Positions 51,243 through 60,049 of a DNA stretch of 64,000 nucleotides are shown one piece after another. The translations under genes were made by a program, and so were the position numbers. Under the pieces are notes generated by a model, which saw nothing but the letters and a program-made list of their open reading frames with translations, was not told the origin of the DNA and did not search any database. Position 1 is the first letter of the stretch. Every line of letters begins with the position of its first letter. Source of the stretch: Haemophilus seminalis (lineage in GTDB: Bacteria > Pseudomonadota > Gammaproteobacteria > Enterobacterales > Pasteurellaceae); contig NZ_VCED01000001.1 in assembly GCF_006384255.1 (NCBI RefSeq), positions 186,001 through 250,000 on the forward strand, written 5' to 3'.

Positions 51243-52244
51243 ATGAATGACTTAATCATCTACAACACCGACGACGGTAAATCTCACGTTGCTTTATTGG
51301 TTGTCGAAAATGAGGCTTGGCTGACCCAAAATCAGCTTGCGGAACTTTTTGACACCTCTGTACAAAATATCGCCTTACATATAAAAAATATATTAGAAGA
51401 CAATGAATTAGATGAAAATTCAGTTATCAAGGATTACTTGATAACTGCCCAAGATGGCAAGCAATATCAAGTAAAACATTATTCCCTTGATATGATTCTC
51501 GCCATCGGCTTTCGTGTGCGTAGCCCTCGTGGTGTACAGTTTCGTCGTTGGGCGAATACGCAATTACGTACTTATTTAGATAAAGGTTTTCTATTAGATA
51601 AAGAGCGGTTGAAAAATCCGCAAGGTCGATTTGATCATTTTGATGAATTACTGGAACAAATTCGTGAAATTCGAGCCAGTGAATTGCGGTTTTATCAAAA
51701 AGTACGAGAGTTATTTAAATTATCCAGTGACTTCGATAAAACAGATAAAGTCACTCAAATGTTTTTTGCCGAGACACAAAATAAGTTGATCTATGCCATT
51801 ACACAACAAACCGCCGCAGAACTCATTTGTACGCGTGCAAATGCTGAATTGCCTAATATGGGCCTCACCTCTTGGAAAGGTACTGTTGTACGTAAAGGGG
51901 ATATTATTACCGCTAAAAACTATTTAACCCGTGATGAATTAGATTCCTTGAATCGTCTAGTGATGATCTTTTTAGAAAGTGCAGAATTACGCGTTAAAAA
52001 CCGTCAAGATCTGACATTAAATTTCTGGCGTAATAATGTCGATAATTTAATTGAATTTAACGGTTTTCCGCTGCTTATCGGTAATGGAACCCAAACCGTA
52101 AAACAAATGGAAACCTTTACCAAAGAACAATATGCCTTATTTGATCAGGTCAGAAAACAGCAAAAACGCATACAGGCTGATAATGAAGATTTAGAAATTT
52201 TAGAAAACTGGCAGAAAGATCTGAAAAAACAAAAGAATCAATAA
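51243..52244 (+). CDS. RhuM-family protein within the type I R-M locus
   Basis: 333 residues from ATG 51243 (GAAGAAA upstream); the frame is open further back to 51171, through the repeat. Virulence RhuM family: WLTQNQLAELFDTSVQNIALHI (winged-helix-like), then QYQVKHYSLDMILAIGFRV and the conserved RWANTQLRTYL. Family function unresolved. It is often found between hsd genes, which suggests an accessory or regulatory role in defence. 13 bp before hsdR, so cotranscribed with it. Confidence 0.88.
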   Translation: MNDLIIYNTDDGKSHVALLVVENEAWLTQNQLAELFDTSVQNIALHIKNILEDNELDENSVIKDYLITAQDGKQYQVKHYSLDMILAIGFRVRSPRGVQFRRWANTQLRTYLDKGFLLDKERLKNPQGRFDHFDELLEQIREIRASELRFYQKVRELFKLSSDFDKTDKVTQMFFAETQNKLIYAITQQTAAELICTRANAELPNMGLTSWKGTVVRKGDIITAKNYLTRDELDSLNRLVMIFLESAELRVKNRQDLTLNFWRNNVDNLIEFNGFPLLIGNGTQTVKQMETFTKEQYALFDQVRKQQKRIQADNEDLEILENWQKDLKKQKNQ

Positions 52245-52257
52245 TTAAGGAACGTAC

Positions 52258-55200
52258 ATGACCCAATACAAAACTATCGCTGAATCCAACAATTTTATCG
52301 TTTTAGATCAATACAAAAAGTTTGTGGAAGAACCCAATGCAGGCTACCAAACGGAAGGGAGCCTTGAGCGTGAATTTATCCGCGATTTACAGGCTCAAGG
52401 CTATGAGTATTTGCAAGGGCTCAATAGCCATGATGCGTTGGTGAAAAACTTACGGGTTCAATTGCAGCGATTGAATAATGTGGTTTTCTCCGATGCGGAA
52501 TGGCGACGTTTTTTAGAAGAATATTTGGATAAATCCAGTGATAGTCTGATTGAGAAAACCCGTAAAGTTCATGATGACTATATTTATGATTTTGTGTTTG
52601 ATAATGGGCGAATTCAGAATATCTATTTGCTAGATAAGAGAAATCTTGCCAATAACACTCTGCAAGTCATCAATCAATTCGAACAAACCGGCAGCTATGA
52701 TAATCGTTATGATGCGACAATTTTGGTGAATGGTTTACCCCTTGTACATATTGAATTGAAAAAACGCGGTGTAGCCATTCGTGAAGCCTTTAATCAAATT
52801 CATCGGTACAGCAAAGAAAGCTTCAATAAAGAAAATTCTCTCTTTAAATATATTCAGATTTTTGTCATTTCTAATGGCACAGATACTCGCTATTTTGCCA
52901 ATACCACCAAGCGAGATAAGAACAGCTACGACTTCACAATGAATTGGGCAACGGCAAAAAATACTCTGATTAAAGATTTAAAGGATTTTACAGCAACTTT
53001 CTTGCAAAAGAATACTTTACTCAATGTATTAGTAAATTACTGCGTGTTTGATGTTTCTGACACCCTATTGATTATGCGCCCATATCAAATAGCCGCCACC
53101 GAGCGTATTTTATGGAAAATTAAAAGTTCTTATTTAGCAAAAAGCTGGAGCAATAAAGAAAGTGGCGGCTACATTTGGCACACTACAGGCTCAGGCAAAA
53201 CGCTCACCAGTTTTAAAGCTGCACGTCTTGCAACAGAATTAGACTTTATTGAAAAAGTATTCTTCGTAGTTGATAGAAAGGATTTGGACTATCAAACCAT
53301 GAAGGAATACCAACGTTTTTCACCGGATAGTGTAAATGGTTCGGAAAGTACGGCTGGGCTAAAACGCAATATCGACAAAGACGACAATAAGATCATTGTC
53401 ACCACCATTCAAAAACTCAATAACCTAATGAAATCGGAAGATAAACTACCTATTTACGATAAACAGGTTGTTTTTATCTTTGATGAATGTCATCGTTCTC
53501 AATTTGGTGAAGCACAAAAAAATCTAACGAGAAAATTTAAAAAATACTGTCAATTTGGTTTTACTGGCACACCGATTTTCCCAAGTAACGCATTAGGTGC
53601 AGAAACCACGGCGAGTGTTTTTGGCGTTGAACTCCATTCTTACATTATCACCGATGCGATTCGTGATGAAAAAGTGCTGAAATTTAAAGTGGATTACAAT
53701 GATGTTCGCCCACAATTCAAGAGTATTGAAACCGAAAAAAATCTTGAAAAACTGACCGCACTTGAGAAAAAACAAGCTTTTTTACACCCAGAACGTATCA
53801 AGCAAATTGCTCAATATGTCTTAAATAATTTCAAACAAAAGACCCACCGTTTTAATGCGGGTAACAATGGCTTTAATGCGATGTTTGCGGTAAGTAGTGT
53901 AGATGCTGCTAAAGCTTATTATCAAACTTTTAAACAGTTACAAAGTGCGGTCAAAAATCCACTTAAAATTGCAACAATCTTCTCTTTTGCGGCAAACGAA
54001 GAACAAGATGCGATTGGCGATATTGTCGATGAAAGTTTTGAAGTGGAGGCGATGAACTCCTCAGCCAAGGAATTTTTAAAATCTGCCATTGATGATTATA
54101 ACGGCTATTTTGCCACCAATTATGATGTGGATGGTAAATCGTTCCAAAACTACTATCGTGATCTTGCTAAACGCGTTAAAAACAAAGAGGTGGATTTACT
54201 GATTGTTGTTGGAATGTTTTTAACTGGTTTTGATGCCCCAACCTTAAATACGTTATTTGTGGATAAAAACTTGCGTTACCATGGCTTGATTCAAGCTTAT
54301 TCACGCACAAACCGCATTTATAACAGCACCAAAAGTTTTGGCAATATCGTCACTTTCCGTGATTTGGAACAAGATACCATTGATGCGATTACCCTTTTCG
54401 GTAAATCCAATACGCGCAATGTCGTTTTGGAAAAAAGTTACCAAGAATATATGGAAGGCTTTACCGATGCTGGCGTGGCCCGTCGTGGGTATTTAGACGT
54501 TATTGCAGAGTTACAAGAACGCTTCCCGGATCCAAATGTAATTCAAACTGAAAAAGACAAGAAAGACTTTGTGAAATTATTTGGTGAATATTTGCGAGTT
54601 GAAAACATTCTGCAAAACTATGATGAGTTTGCTGCTTTACACGCATTTCAATCGCTCGATACCAGCGATGCAAAAGCCGTTGAAGCCTTTAAAGAAAAAT
54701 ATTATTTAACAGATGAAGCATTTGCTGAAATGCAACCTATTGATATGCCGAGTGAACGTAGCATTCAGAATTACCGTTCAACTTACAACGATATTCGGGA
54801 TTGGCTCCGTCGTCAAAAAGATGGCGAGGAAAAAGCAAAATCGACCATTGATTGGGACGATGTGGTGTTTGAAGTGGATTTATTAAAATCCCAAGAAATC
54901 AATTTAGATTACATTTTAGAATTAATATTTGAGCACAATAAAAAAACTAAAAACAAATCTGAGCTTATTGATGAAATTCGTGCCATTATCCGCTCCAGCC
55001 TTGGAAATCGAGCGAAAGAAAGTTTGATTGTGGATTTTATTAATCAAACTGATTTAGATAACATTGCCGATAAAGCTGGCATTATTGAGTCATTCTTCCA
55101 ATTTGCCCAAAAAGAGCAACAACAAGAAGCCAATGAATTGATAAGTACCGAAGGACTTAATATTGAAGATGCCAAACGTTATATTAACGTGTCATTACAA

Positions 55201-55353
55201 CGTGGATATGCAAGTGAACAAGGTACAGATTTAAATGAGGCGCTCCCTAAAATGAGCCCACTTAATCCACAATACCTAACTAAAAAACAGAGTGTTTTCC
55301 AAAAAATATCCGCATTTGTTGAAAAATTTAAAGGTATTGGGGGAAAAGTTTAA
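52258..55353 (+). CDS. hsdR: HsdR, type I restriction endonuclease
   Basis: 1031 residues, EcoR124-like (type IC). N-terminal PD-(D/E)xK nuclease: Asp152, Glu166, Lys168. SF2 translocase: Walker A GSGKT at 311-315, DECH at 409-412, GFTGTP, and motif [11 protein letters not shown]-terminal helical domain for HsdM binding. AAGGAAC precedes the ATG. The protein is intact, so restriction activity depends on HsdS being in frame. Confidence 0.96.
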   Translation: MTQYKTIAESNNFIVLDQYKKFVEEPNAGYQTEGSLEREFIRDLQAQGYEYLQGLNSHDALVKNLRVQLQRLNNVVFSDAEWRRFLEEYLDKSSDSLIEKTRKVHDDYIYDFVFDNGRIQNIYLLDKRNLANNTLQVINQFEQTGSYDNRYDATILVNGLPLVHIELKKRGVAIREAFNQIHRYSKESFNKENSLFKYIQIFVISNGTDTRYFANTTKRDKNSYDFTMNWATAKNTLIKDLKDFTATFLQKNTLLNVLVNYCVFDVSDTLLIMRPYQIAATERILWKIKSSYLAKSWSNKESGGYIWHTTGSGKTLTSFKAARLATELDFIEKVFFVVDRKDLDYQTMKEYQRFSPDSVNGSESTAGLKRNIDKDDNKIIVTTIQKLNNLMKSEDKLPIYDKQVVFIFDECHRSQFGEAQKNLTRKFKKYCQFGFTGTPIFPSNALGAETTASVFGVELHSYIITDAIRDEKVLKFKVDYNDVRPQFKSIETEKNLEKLTALEKKQAFLHPERIKQIAQYVLNNFKQKTHRFNAGNNGFNAMFAVSSVDAAKAYYQTFKQLQSAVKNPLKIATIFSFAANEEQDAIGDIVDESFEVEAMNSSAKEFLKSAIDDYNGYFATNYDVDGKSFQNYYRDLAKRVKNKEVDLLIVVGMFLTGFDAPTLNTLFVDKNLRYHGLIQAYSRTNRIYNSTKSFGNIVTFRDLEQDTIDAITLFGKSNTRNVVLEKSYQEYMEGFTDAGVARRGYLDVIAELQERFPDPNVIQTEKDKKDFVKLFGEYLRVENILQNYDEFAALHAFQSLDTSDAKAVEAFKEKYYLTDEAFAEMQPIDMPSERSIQNYRSTYNDIRDWLRRQKDGEEKAKSTIDWDDVVFEVDLLKSQEINLDYILELIFEHNKKTKNKSELIDEIRAIIRSSLGNRAKESLIVDFINQTDLDNIADKAGIIESFFQFAQKEQQQEANELISTEGLNIEDAKRYINVSLQRGYASEQGTDLNEALPKMSPLNPQYLTKKQSVFQKISAFVEKFKGIGGKV

Positions 55354-55359
55354 ATTTAA

Positions 55360-55560
55360 GGGGTTGTCCTAGATAACGACTAAAAACTCTATTTAGGCTA
55401 AGATAGACAAATGAGAAAAAGTCGCCTAAGTCAGCATAAACAAAATAAACTTATTTATCTATTTGTGGTAGATATGACAGCTCGAACCGCAACTGCGTTA
55501 GCAAATATAAATAAAGCCACTTTACTTATGTAAAGGGCAAAGGCGCATCAAAAATAGTTT
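55360..55560 (+). mobile_element. IS1016-like insertion sequence remnant
   Basis: Begins 6 bp after the hsdR stop with GGGGTTGTCCTAGATAACG, resembling an IS1016 terminal repeat. A transposase N-terminus follows at 55411. The other end is absent; the right limit given is approximate. IS1016 (IS1595 superfamily) is typical of Haemophilus. Confidence 0.65.
55411..55533 (+). pseudogene. Truncated IS1016-like transposase
   Basis: 40 codons: MRKSRLSQHKQNKLIYLFV then ARTATALANINKAT, matching the helix-turn-helix N-terminus of IS1016-type transposases as I remember it. A TAA ends it, and no DDE-type domain follows. Confidence 0.65.
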
Positions 55561-55584
55561 CAACATTATCTTCACTTTCTGTGA

Positions 55585-55644
55585 TATCAGTATTTTAGTA
55601 AAAAAGATGCGATGGTTGGTGCAGCATACGGATACCAATGGTAA
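55585..55644 (+). pseudogene. C-terminal tail of a lost outer-membrane protein
   Basis: An open stretch of 19 codons ending in AMVGAAYGYQW and TAA, with no start. The alternating pattern and terminal Trp resemble the last strand of a trimeric autotransporter or porin. A terminator follows at 55678, as expected for a former gene end. Confidence 0.35.
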
Positions 55645-55677
55645 TCTAATAACAATAATAAATCTCTAAAGTAAGTG

Positions 55678-55708
55678 AAGCGCCCAGCAAATGTAGGGCG
55701 CTTTTTTA
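55678..55708 (+). terminator. Terminator before the MOSC gene
   Basis: 8-bp stem AAGCGCCC / GGGCGCTT (55678-55685 with 55696-55703), then TTTTT. It may now serve hsdR. Confidence 0.8.
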
Positions 55709-55785
55709 TCTGTAATATGTTAAAGAAATGATGGTTCATGATAAAATTTGGGAATAAGGCTTAGATAAAACTTGGAGTAATATAA

Positions 55786-56487
55786 ATGAGCAAAATTTTA
55801 GCCGTGAAAGCCGCCAAAGCGAGCGTGCTCACGTTATCTGATGGTAAACAAATTACAACGGCTATTCGTAAACATTCGGTATCGCACATTCGGGTTGAAT
55901 TTTTGGGCCCTGTTGGGGATGAAGTCGCGAACATTAAACATCATGGTGGGGTTGATAAAGCTATTTTTTTCAATGGGCAAAAAAGTTTAGAAAAACTGAC
56001 CGCACTTTTGGCTTTGTCGTATGATTATTTACAAGATTCACGTTTTGGTGAAAATTTTGTGGTGTCTGATTTGGATGAAAATAATGTTTGTATTGGTGAT
56101 CAGTTTCGTATTGGCGAAGCGTTAATTGAAGTTTGCCAACCTCGCAAGCCGTGTAATACATTATCTCAAAATACGAATGTACCAGAAACACGAAAAGTGG
56201 TGGTGGAAACGGGGTTAGTGGGATGGTATGCGCGTGTATTAGAGGCGGGTGAAATTCATCAAGATGATGAACTGGTCTTGGTTAAACGTCCTTATCCAGC
56301 ATTAACTGTGATGGCAGTGCATGAATTGCTTTCAAAACCAGCCAATACTTTAAATAAAGCCTTTTTAGAACAAACCTTACAGTGCAATGTGTTAGCGGAG
56401 GGCTATAAAACCACTTTGCGTAAGCAAGCAGATAAACTGGCTCAAGATTCTTCACAAAGTGCCTTTTTTAATACACCTGAATTTTAA
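55786..56487 (+). CDS. YiiM-like MOSC-domain protein
   Basis: 233 residues. MOSC domain (about residues 20-160) with IRVEFLGPVGDEVANIKHHGG and the conserved cysteine in CQPRKPCNTLSQ, plus a C-terminal 3-alpha domain. E. coli YiiM reduces N-hydroxylated compounds with molybdenum cofactor. GGAG lies before the ATG. Single gene on the plus strand. Confidence 0.9.
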   Translation: MSKILAVKAAKASVLTLSDGKQITTAIRKHSVSHIRVEFLGPVGDEVANIKHHGGVDKAIFFNGQKSLEKLTALLALSYDYLQDSRFGENFVVSDLDENNVCIGDQFRIGEALIEVCQPRKPCNTLSQNTNVPETRKVVVETGLVGWYARVLEAGEIHQDDELVLVKRPYPALTVMAVHELLSKPANTLNKAFLEQTLQCNVLAEGYKTTLRKQADKLAQDSSQSAFFNTPEF

Positions 56488-56564
56488 TGAGGATAGAAAG
56501 TCAGGCAAAGTTTAAATTTATGCTATAATTTTTCCATCATTCAATTTTCAATAAAGGATAAGTC

Positions 56565-56708
56565 ATGAAAAAATGGTTGTTAGTGGTCGCGGCTGCATTG
56601 GTTGTTTCAGCTTGTGCGAATAAAGATGTGTATTTTAATGGGGCGGAAGGTTCGCATTCAGGTGTTAAATTTGATAAAGATTCTCGCCAATGGGGATTGA
56701 ATCAATAA
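56565..56708 (+). CDS. Small lipoprotein, 47 residues
   Basis: MKKWLLVVAAALVVSACANK: signal peptide and lipobox VSAC (Cys17), leaving a mature peptide of 31 residues (ANKDVYFNGAEGSHSGVKF after the cysteine). AAGGATAAGTC precedes the ATG, TATAAT lies at 56524-56529, and a terminator follows, so it looks like a real gene. No function recognised. Confidence 0.8.
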   Translation: MKKWLLVVAAALVVSACANKDVYFNGAEGSHSGVKFDKDSRQWGLNQ

Positions 56709-56726
56709 AAAAGTGCGGTTATAAAG

Positions 56727-56760
56727 AAGCCTATCTTACAGAATTGTAGATAGGCTTTTA
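56727..56760. terminator. Terminator after the small lipoprotein
   Basis: 10-bp stem AAGCCTATCT / AGATAGGCTT (56727-56736 with 56748-56757), extended by ACA / TGT past a bulge, then TTT. Confidence 0.8.
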
Positions 56761-56817
56761 TTATTTAGATTTTTTAGTTTTCGCGCTTATTGCGGTTATC
56801 AATAAAATTTCACAATT

Positions 56818-57210
56818 TTATTTTGCTTTTAACAACTCAATAATCTCTTTTAATGCCTTAATTTCATCATCTTTTTGAGCTAATAACGTATCTTTCATTG
56901 CCAGTAAACTATTTAATTTTTCATTTTCAGCTGTTAATACTTCATTAGTACCGAAATGACTGTTAGTTAAGTTATAAGAATTATCACCGCCTACTGCAAA
57001 GAAAATTGATCTATCCTTACAAGTAATTAATTCGCCCATATCAATATTAAATACATTCGCAATTTGCTGTAATTTATCTAAATTAATACTGCTTTGTCCA
57101 CGCTCAATTTTGGCATATCCATTCGGTGACATCGAAAGTTTCTCCGCCATTTCTTCTTGCGACCATTGATTGATTTCTCTCATTACGCGAATTTTATCGT
57201 GGACTTCCAT
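56818..57210 (-). CDS. XRE-family regulator with C-terminal coiled coil
   Basis: 130 residues. Helix-turn-helix at about 8-60 (NQWSQEEMAEKLSMSPNGYAKIERG, then LQQIANVF). The C-terminal 40 residues form a likely coiled coil (ENEKLNSLL, DDEIKALKEIIELL) for oligomerisation. AAGGAAAC precedes the ATG. Divergent from the surface-lipoprotein gene with 126 bp between, so it is a candidate regulator of that pair. Confidence 0.88.
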   Translation of the reverse strand: MEVHDKIRVMREINQWSQEEMAEKLSMSPNGYAKIERGQSSINLDKLQQIANVFNIDMGELITCKDRSIFFAVGGDNSYNLTNSHFGTNEVLTAENEKLNSLLAMKDTLLAQKDDEIKALKEIIELLKAK

Positions 57211-57239
57211 CTTGTTTCCTTAAAAGTGCGGTTTTAGGT

Positions 57240-57263
57240 AGTGGCAGATAAGTTTTTGCCACT
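57240..57263. promoter_or_regulatory. Inverted repeat between XRE gene and lipoprotein gene
   Basis: Arms AGTGGCA / TGCCACT (57240-57246 with 57257-57263), ten-base spacer. Central in the divergent gap. Candidate operator for the XRE regulator; a short hairpin without T tract otherwise. Confidence 0.4.
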
Positions 57264-57336
57264 GTTCGTTTGTGGTGAAAAATTGGGGTTAAGTATAACA
57301 TTTACGCAAAATTTATCCAATCTTGAGGACTTTTTT

Positions 57337-58689
57337 ATGACAATGACATTTACTAGATCATTATTAGCAACAGCCGTAATGGTGGGATTAACTGCTTGTG
57401 GTTCAGGTGGTGGTAATAGCGGTAATAATGGAGCTACTAATTCATCAACAAATATGCCAGTAAATACGCCTGTTACTAAAATTGAAATGGAGAAATTACC
57501 TGGTCAAGCTAAGTATTCTGGTGCTTTAGACAAAGCTCAAAGTAGTGTTATGGGTGATGCACGAAGCGGGACTGTTAATTTCATTGCGGACTTCACAAAG
57601 AATAATATCGTGGGTGAGGTGAATTTTGATAAAAGTGCTAATTACAGAACTTATACAACTTCTCGTGCTCGTCATCGTGGTTGTAATTATGTCGGATGCC
57701 AAGTTATTACAAGGCACGAAGAAGGTAATTATGCAACTGTAGAATTAGAAAATACGACTTTAACAAATCAAAATAGTGTACTAGCTTTTAACGGTAAAGC
57801 ATCTGGTGTACTTTCTAATGATGGAGATAAAATTAATATTCAAGGCTCTTACCAAGGTCAAATTTCAGGTCAGCGTGGTGAAAAAATCTCAGGTAAATTA
57901 GAGGCAAAATCACACGAAGATGTTCGCTATGCAGTTAATGGTGTATTTAATGGTGAAAAAGTTTCTGAAGTGCAAAGAGAACAACCAACAACCCCAAAAG
58001 TTGAACCTGCTAAACCTTCGGAAACAGTAACAACCCCAAAAGTTGAAGTAGCTAAACCTACGGAAACAGCAACAACTTCAAAAGTTGAACCTGCTAAACC
58101 TCTGGAAACGGCAACAACCCCAAAAGTTGAATCATCTAAACCTTCGGAAACAATTACAGTTCCTGTTGTAACTCCTACAACTGAAAATACGCCCAAAGAA
58201 GTGGTTTGGGATAAATTGCCTGCGGTGCCAAAATTTGAAGAGTCTTCAATATTTGGTTATGGCTCTAACTTAAAAGGTAAGGCAACTTATTTCTCTCAAA
58301 ATGTAGATGCTTATGGCGAGATTAATGGTTATCACATTTCTTCAAAAGCTGATGGAAAAAGTTATGTCATTTTAAATGCTGATTTTGATAATAAAAAAAT
58401 CAACGGTTCTGCTGCCTTTAATCTTTATTCATCAGATAATGTTAAAAAAGCTCAAACTGAACTTGAATTTAAAGAGGCTACCTTATATAAGAGCAATAAT
58501 TGGATGACATTTAATGGAGAAACAACAGGGAAAATTTTGACAGAAACGTTAAAAGCTGAAAACCTATCAGGTTTCTATAACGGTAGCACTGATTCATCTC
58601 ATGGAGAGAGTGTAGATTTCAGATATAATACCTCTTCATCAGATAAAAATATAAAAGTAAGCGGATCTAAAACTTTATATAAACAATAA
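57337..58689 (+). CDS. Slam-dependent-type surface lipoprotein, two barrel-like domains
   Basis: 450 residues from ATG 57337 (TGAGGA upstream; the frame is open to 57241). Lipobox LTAC followed by GSGGGNSGNNG, the glycine-rich tether of surface lipoproteins. First beta-rich domain at about 50-205 (ADFTKNNIVGEVNF, LAFNGKASGVL); linker of four 14-residue repeats at 218-273 (TTPKVEPAKPSETV type); second beta-rich domain at about 288-450 (KGKATYFSQNVDAYGEI, MTFNGETTGKIL). Both domains end with the strand pattern of TbpB-like small barrels. The Slam gene downstream supports export to the cell surface. Ligand unknown. Confidence 0.8.
   Translation: MTMTFTRSLLATAVMVGLTACGSGGGNSGNNGATNSSTNMPVNTPVTKIEMEKLPGQAKYSGALDKAQSSVMGDARSGTVNFIADFTKNNIVGEVNFDKSANYRTYTTSRARHRGCNYVGCQVITRHEEGNYATVELENTTLTNQNSVLAFNGKASGVLSNDGDKINIQGSYQGQISGQRGEKISGKLEAKSHEDVRYAVNGVFNGEKVSEVQREQPTTPKVEPAKPSETVTTPKVEVAKPTETATTSKVEPAKPLETATTPKVESSKPSETITVPVVTPTTENTPKEVVWDKLPAVPKFEESSIFGYGSNLKGKATYFSQNVDAYGEINGYHISSKADGKSYVILNADFDNKKINGSAAFNLYSSDNVKKAQTELEFKEATLYKSNNWMTFNGETTGKILTETLKAENLSGFYNGSTDSSHGESVDFRYNTSSSDKNIKVSGSKTLYKQ
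57988..58155 (+). repeat. 4 x 42-bp tandem repeat in the lipoprotein linker
   Basis: Four units at 57988, 58030, 58072 and 58114, each coding TTPKVEPAKPSETV or a variant. In-frame length (42 bp), so copy-number change would alter only linker length. Confidence 0.9.
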
Positions 58690-58694
58690 TTCTA

Positions 58695-58722
58695 AAGGCT
58701 CTAGCAATAGAGCCTTATTTCT
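58695..58722 (+). terminator. GCAA-loop hairpin between lipoprotein and Slam genes
   Basis: 9-bp stem AAGGCTCTA / TAGAGCCTT (58695-58703 with 58708-58716) closed by a GCAA tetraloop, then ATTTCTTT. Probably a partial terminator that favours the lipoprotein over Slam. Confidence 0.6.
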
Positions 58723-58727
58723 TTAAT

Positions 58728-59984
58728 ATGATGAAAAACATACTTCTTTTTATTTTAGTCTCAAGTGTTTGTTGCAATATTTTTGCTAATGAAAAACAAG
58801 AAATAACTTATTCTATTTCCGATTTAGAAAAAGATTCTAAAACTACTGAAAAATTACTTTCAGATATGCTAAGTATTGATCGAATGGATTTAGTAGATCG
58901 TTTGTTACCGATTTATCAAAGCTTTCCTGAGAAAAATCTAAGATTGGTTAATTACGCCAAAATAAGACAAGCAAGATTATTATTCTTAGATTATCAAAAC
59001 AATAATGCTAAAAAGGCTTTTCAGGCATTGCAAACGGAAGCAAATTTAAATGATAAAGAGCGGTCAATAATTCAAAATTATTTGCAAGCAATTGAAAACC
59101 GAGAACGTTGGCAATTTTCCTTAGGCGGGAATTATTTACAAACAAAGAATGTGAATAATACGTCTAATGAGCGACATATTGAAAACACAGGCTTTGTGAA
59201 AAATGATGATATGTTGCCACAATCGGCACACGGCTTTTCTTATTATTTTGATGCTCAGAAAAATTGGAACATTGAGGGTTCGCATTATCTGCATTTTGCG
59301 AATAACCTGTATAGCAAAAATTATTGGGATAATCACGATTATGATGAAATTACTAACCGCACTTATTTGGGCTATCAATATCAAAATGCTAAATATAAAT
59401 TGGTGTTAAAACCGTTTTATGAGAGACAATGGTTGGGTGGACATCGTTATAACTGGGCAAATGGTGCTAGAGCGGAATATAGTTTAAATCTTTTAAAAAA
59501 TTGGCAGATTTCAACCGCACTTGAATTAAGTCAGCCACGTTATTTTACCCAAGCAGATCGTAATGGAACAATTAAGTTAGCTTCTGTAACCTTTATTTGG
59601 CAGCCATCTGATAAAGGTTATTATTACTTAGGTTCGGATTTTATTCGAGAAAGCACTCGTATAAAACAATATAGTAATGATATGAAAGCCTTGAGAATAG
59701 GTTGGCGGAAAAATTGGGGTTATGCAATTGCAAGTCAAATTAATGGCTCTATTGCGTTGAAACAGTATAAGGATTTAGCTTCTCTTGGTGGAATTTTGCC
59801 ATTAAATAAAATTCGTCGAGATAAAATCTATTCGCTAAATTTAACGCTTTGGAAACAAGATTGGCAGTATTTAGGTTTTACGCCGAAAGTTCAATTCCGT
59901 TGGAAAAAACAAGAGAGTAACATTCCTTCAATGTTTTCTTATTCAGAAAAATATATGCAGGTGTTAGTAGAAAAGGACTTTTAG
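58728..59984 (+). CDS. Slam, surface lipoprotein assembly modifier
   Basis: 418 residues. Signal peptide MMKNILLFILVSSVCCNIF ending at FAN. N-terminal TPR-like helical part (about 25-125, with ARLLFLDYQNNNAKKAFQALQ), then a DUF560 beta-barrel with WQFSLGGNYLQTKN, aromatic-rich strands and a C-terminal phenylalanine for outer-membrane insertion. Slam proteins move lipoproteins across the outer membrane. No clear ribosome-binding site; two adjacent ATGs are possible. Paired with the lipoprotein 38 bp upstream. Confidence 0.88.
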   Translation: MMKNILLFILVSSVCCNIFANEKQEITYSISDLEKDSKTTEKLLSDMLSIDRMDLVDRLLPIYQSFPEKNLRLVNYAKIRQARLLFLDYQNNNAKKAFQALQTEANLNDKERSIIQNYLQAIENRERWQFSLGGNYLQTKNVNNTSNERHIENTGFVKNDDMLPQSAHGFSYYFDAQKNWNIEGSHYLHFANNLYSKNYWDNHDYDEITNRTYLGYQYQNAKYKLVLKPFYERQWLGGHRYNWANGARAEYSLNLLKNWQISTALELSQPRYFTQADRNGTIKLASVTFIWQPSDKGYYYLGSDFIRESTRIKQYSNDMKALRIGWRKNWGYAIASQINGSIALKQYKDLASLGGILPLNKIRRDKIYSLNLTLWKQDWQYLGFTPKVQFRWKKQESNIPSMFSYSEKYMQVLVEKDF

Positions 59985-60001
59985 TTATTTTATAAAGAAA
60001 T

Positions 60002-60039
60002 AAAGCGATAACTTTTAGGTGAGTTATCGCTTTTTTATT
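60002..60039. terminator. Bidirectional terminator, slam / ilvE
   Basis: 12-bp stem (60002-60013 with 60022-60033), eight-base loop, then TTTATTT. Between convergent genes. Confidence 0.85.
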
Positions 60040-60049
60040 TCAGGAAAGA

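Noticed and set aside
48377-55353. Prophage or integrated element carrying the hsd genes
   Set aside because: No integrase, phage structural gene, tRNA target or direct repeats are visible at the borders; only an IS scar on the right.
57988-58155. Tandem repeats as a CRISPR array
   Set aside because: The units are contiguous with no spacers and stay in one coding frame. No CRISPR array or cas gene is present in the window.
57927-58196. 89-codon minus-strand frame over the lipoprotein linker
   Set aside because: It is the antisense of the 42-bp repeats and exists only because the repeat unit is open in that frame.
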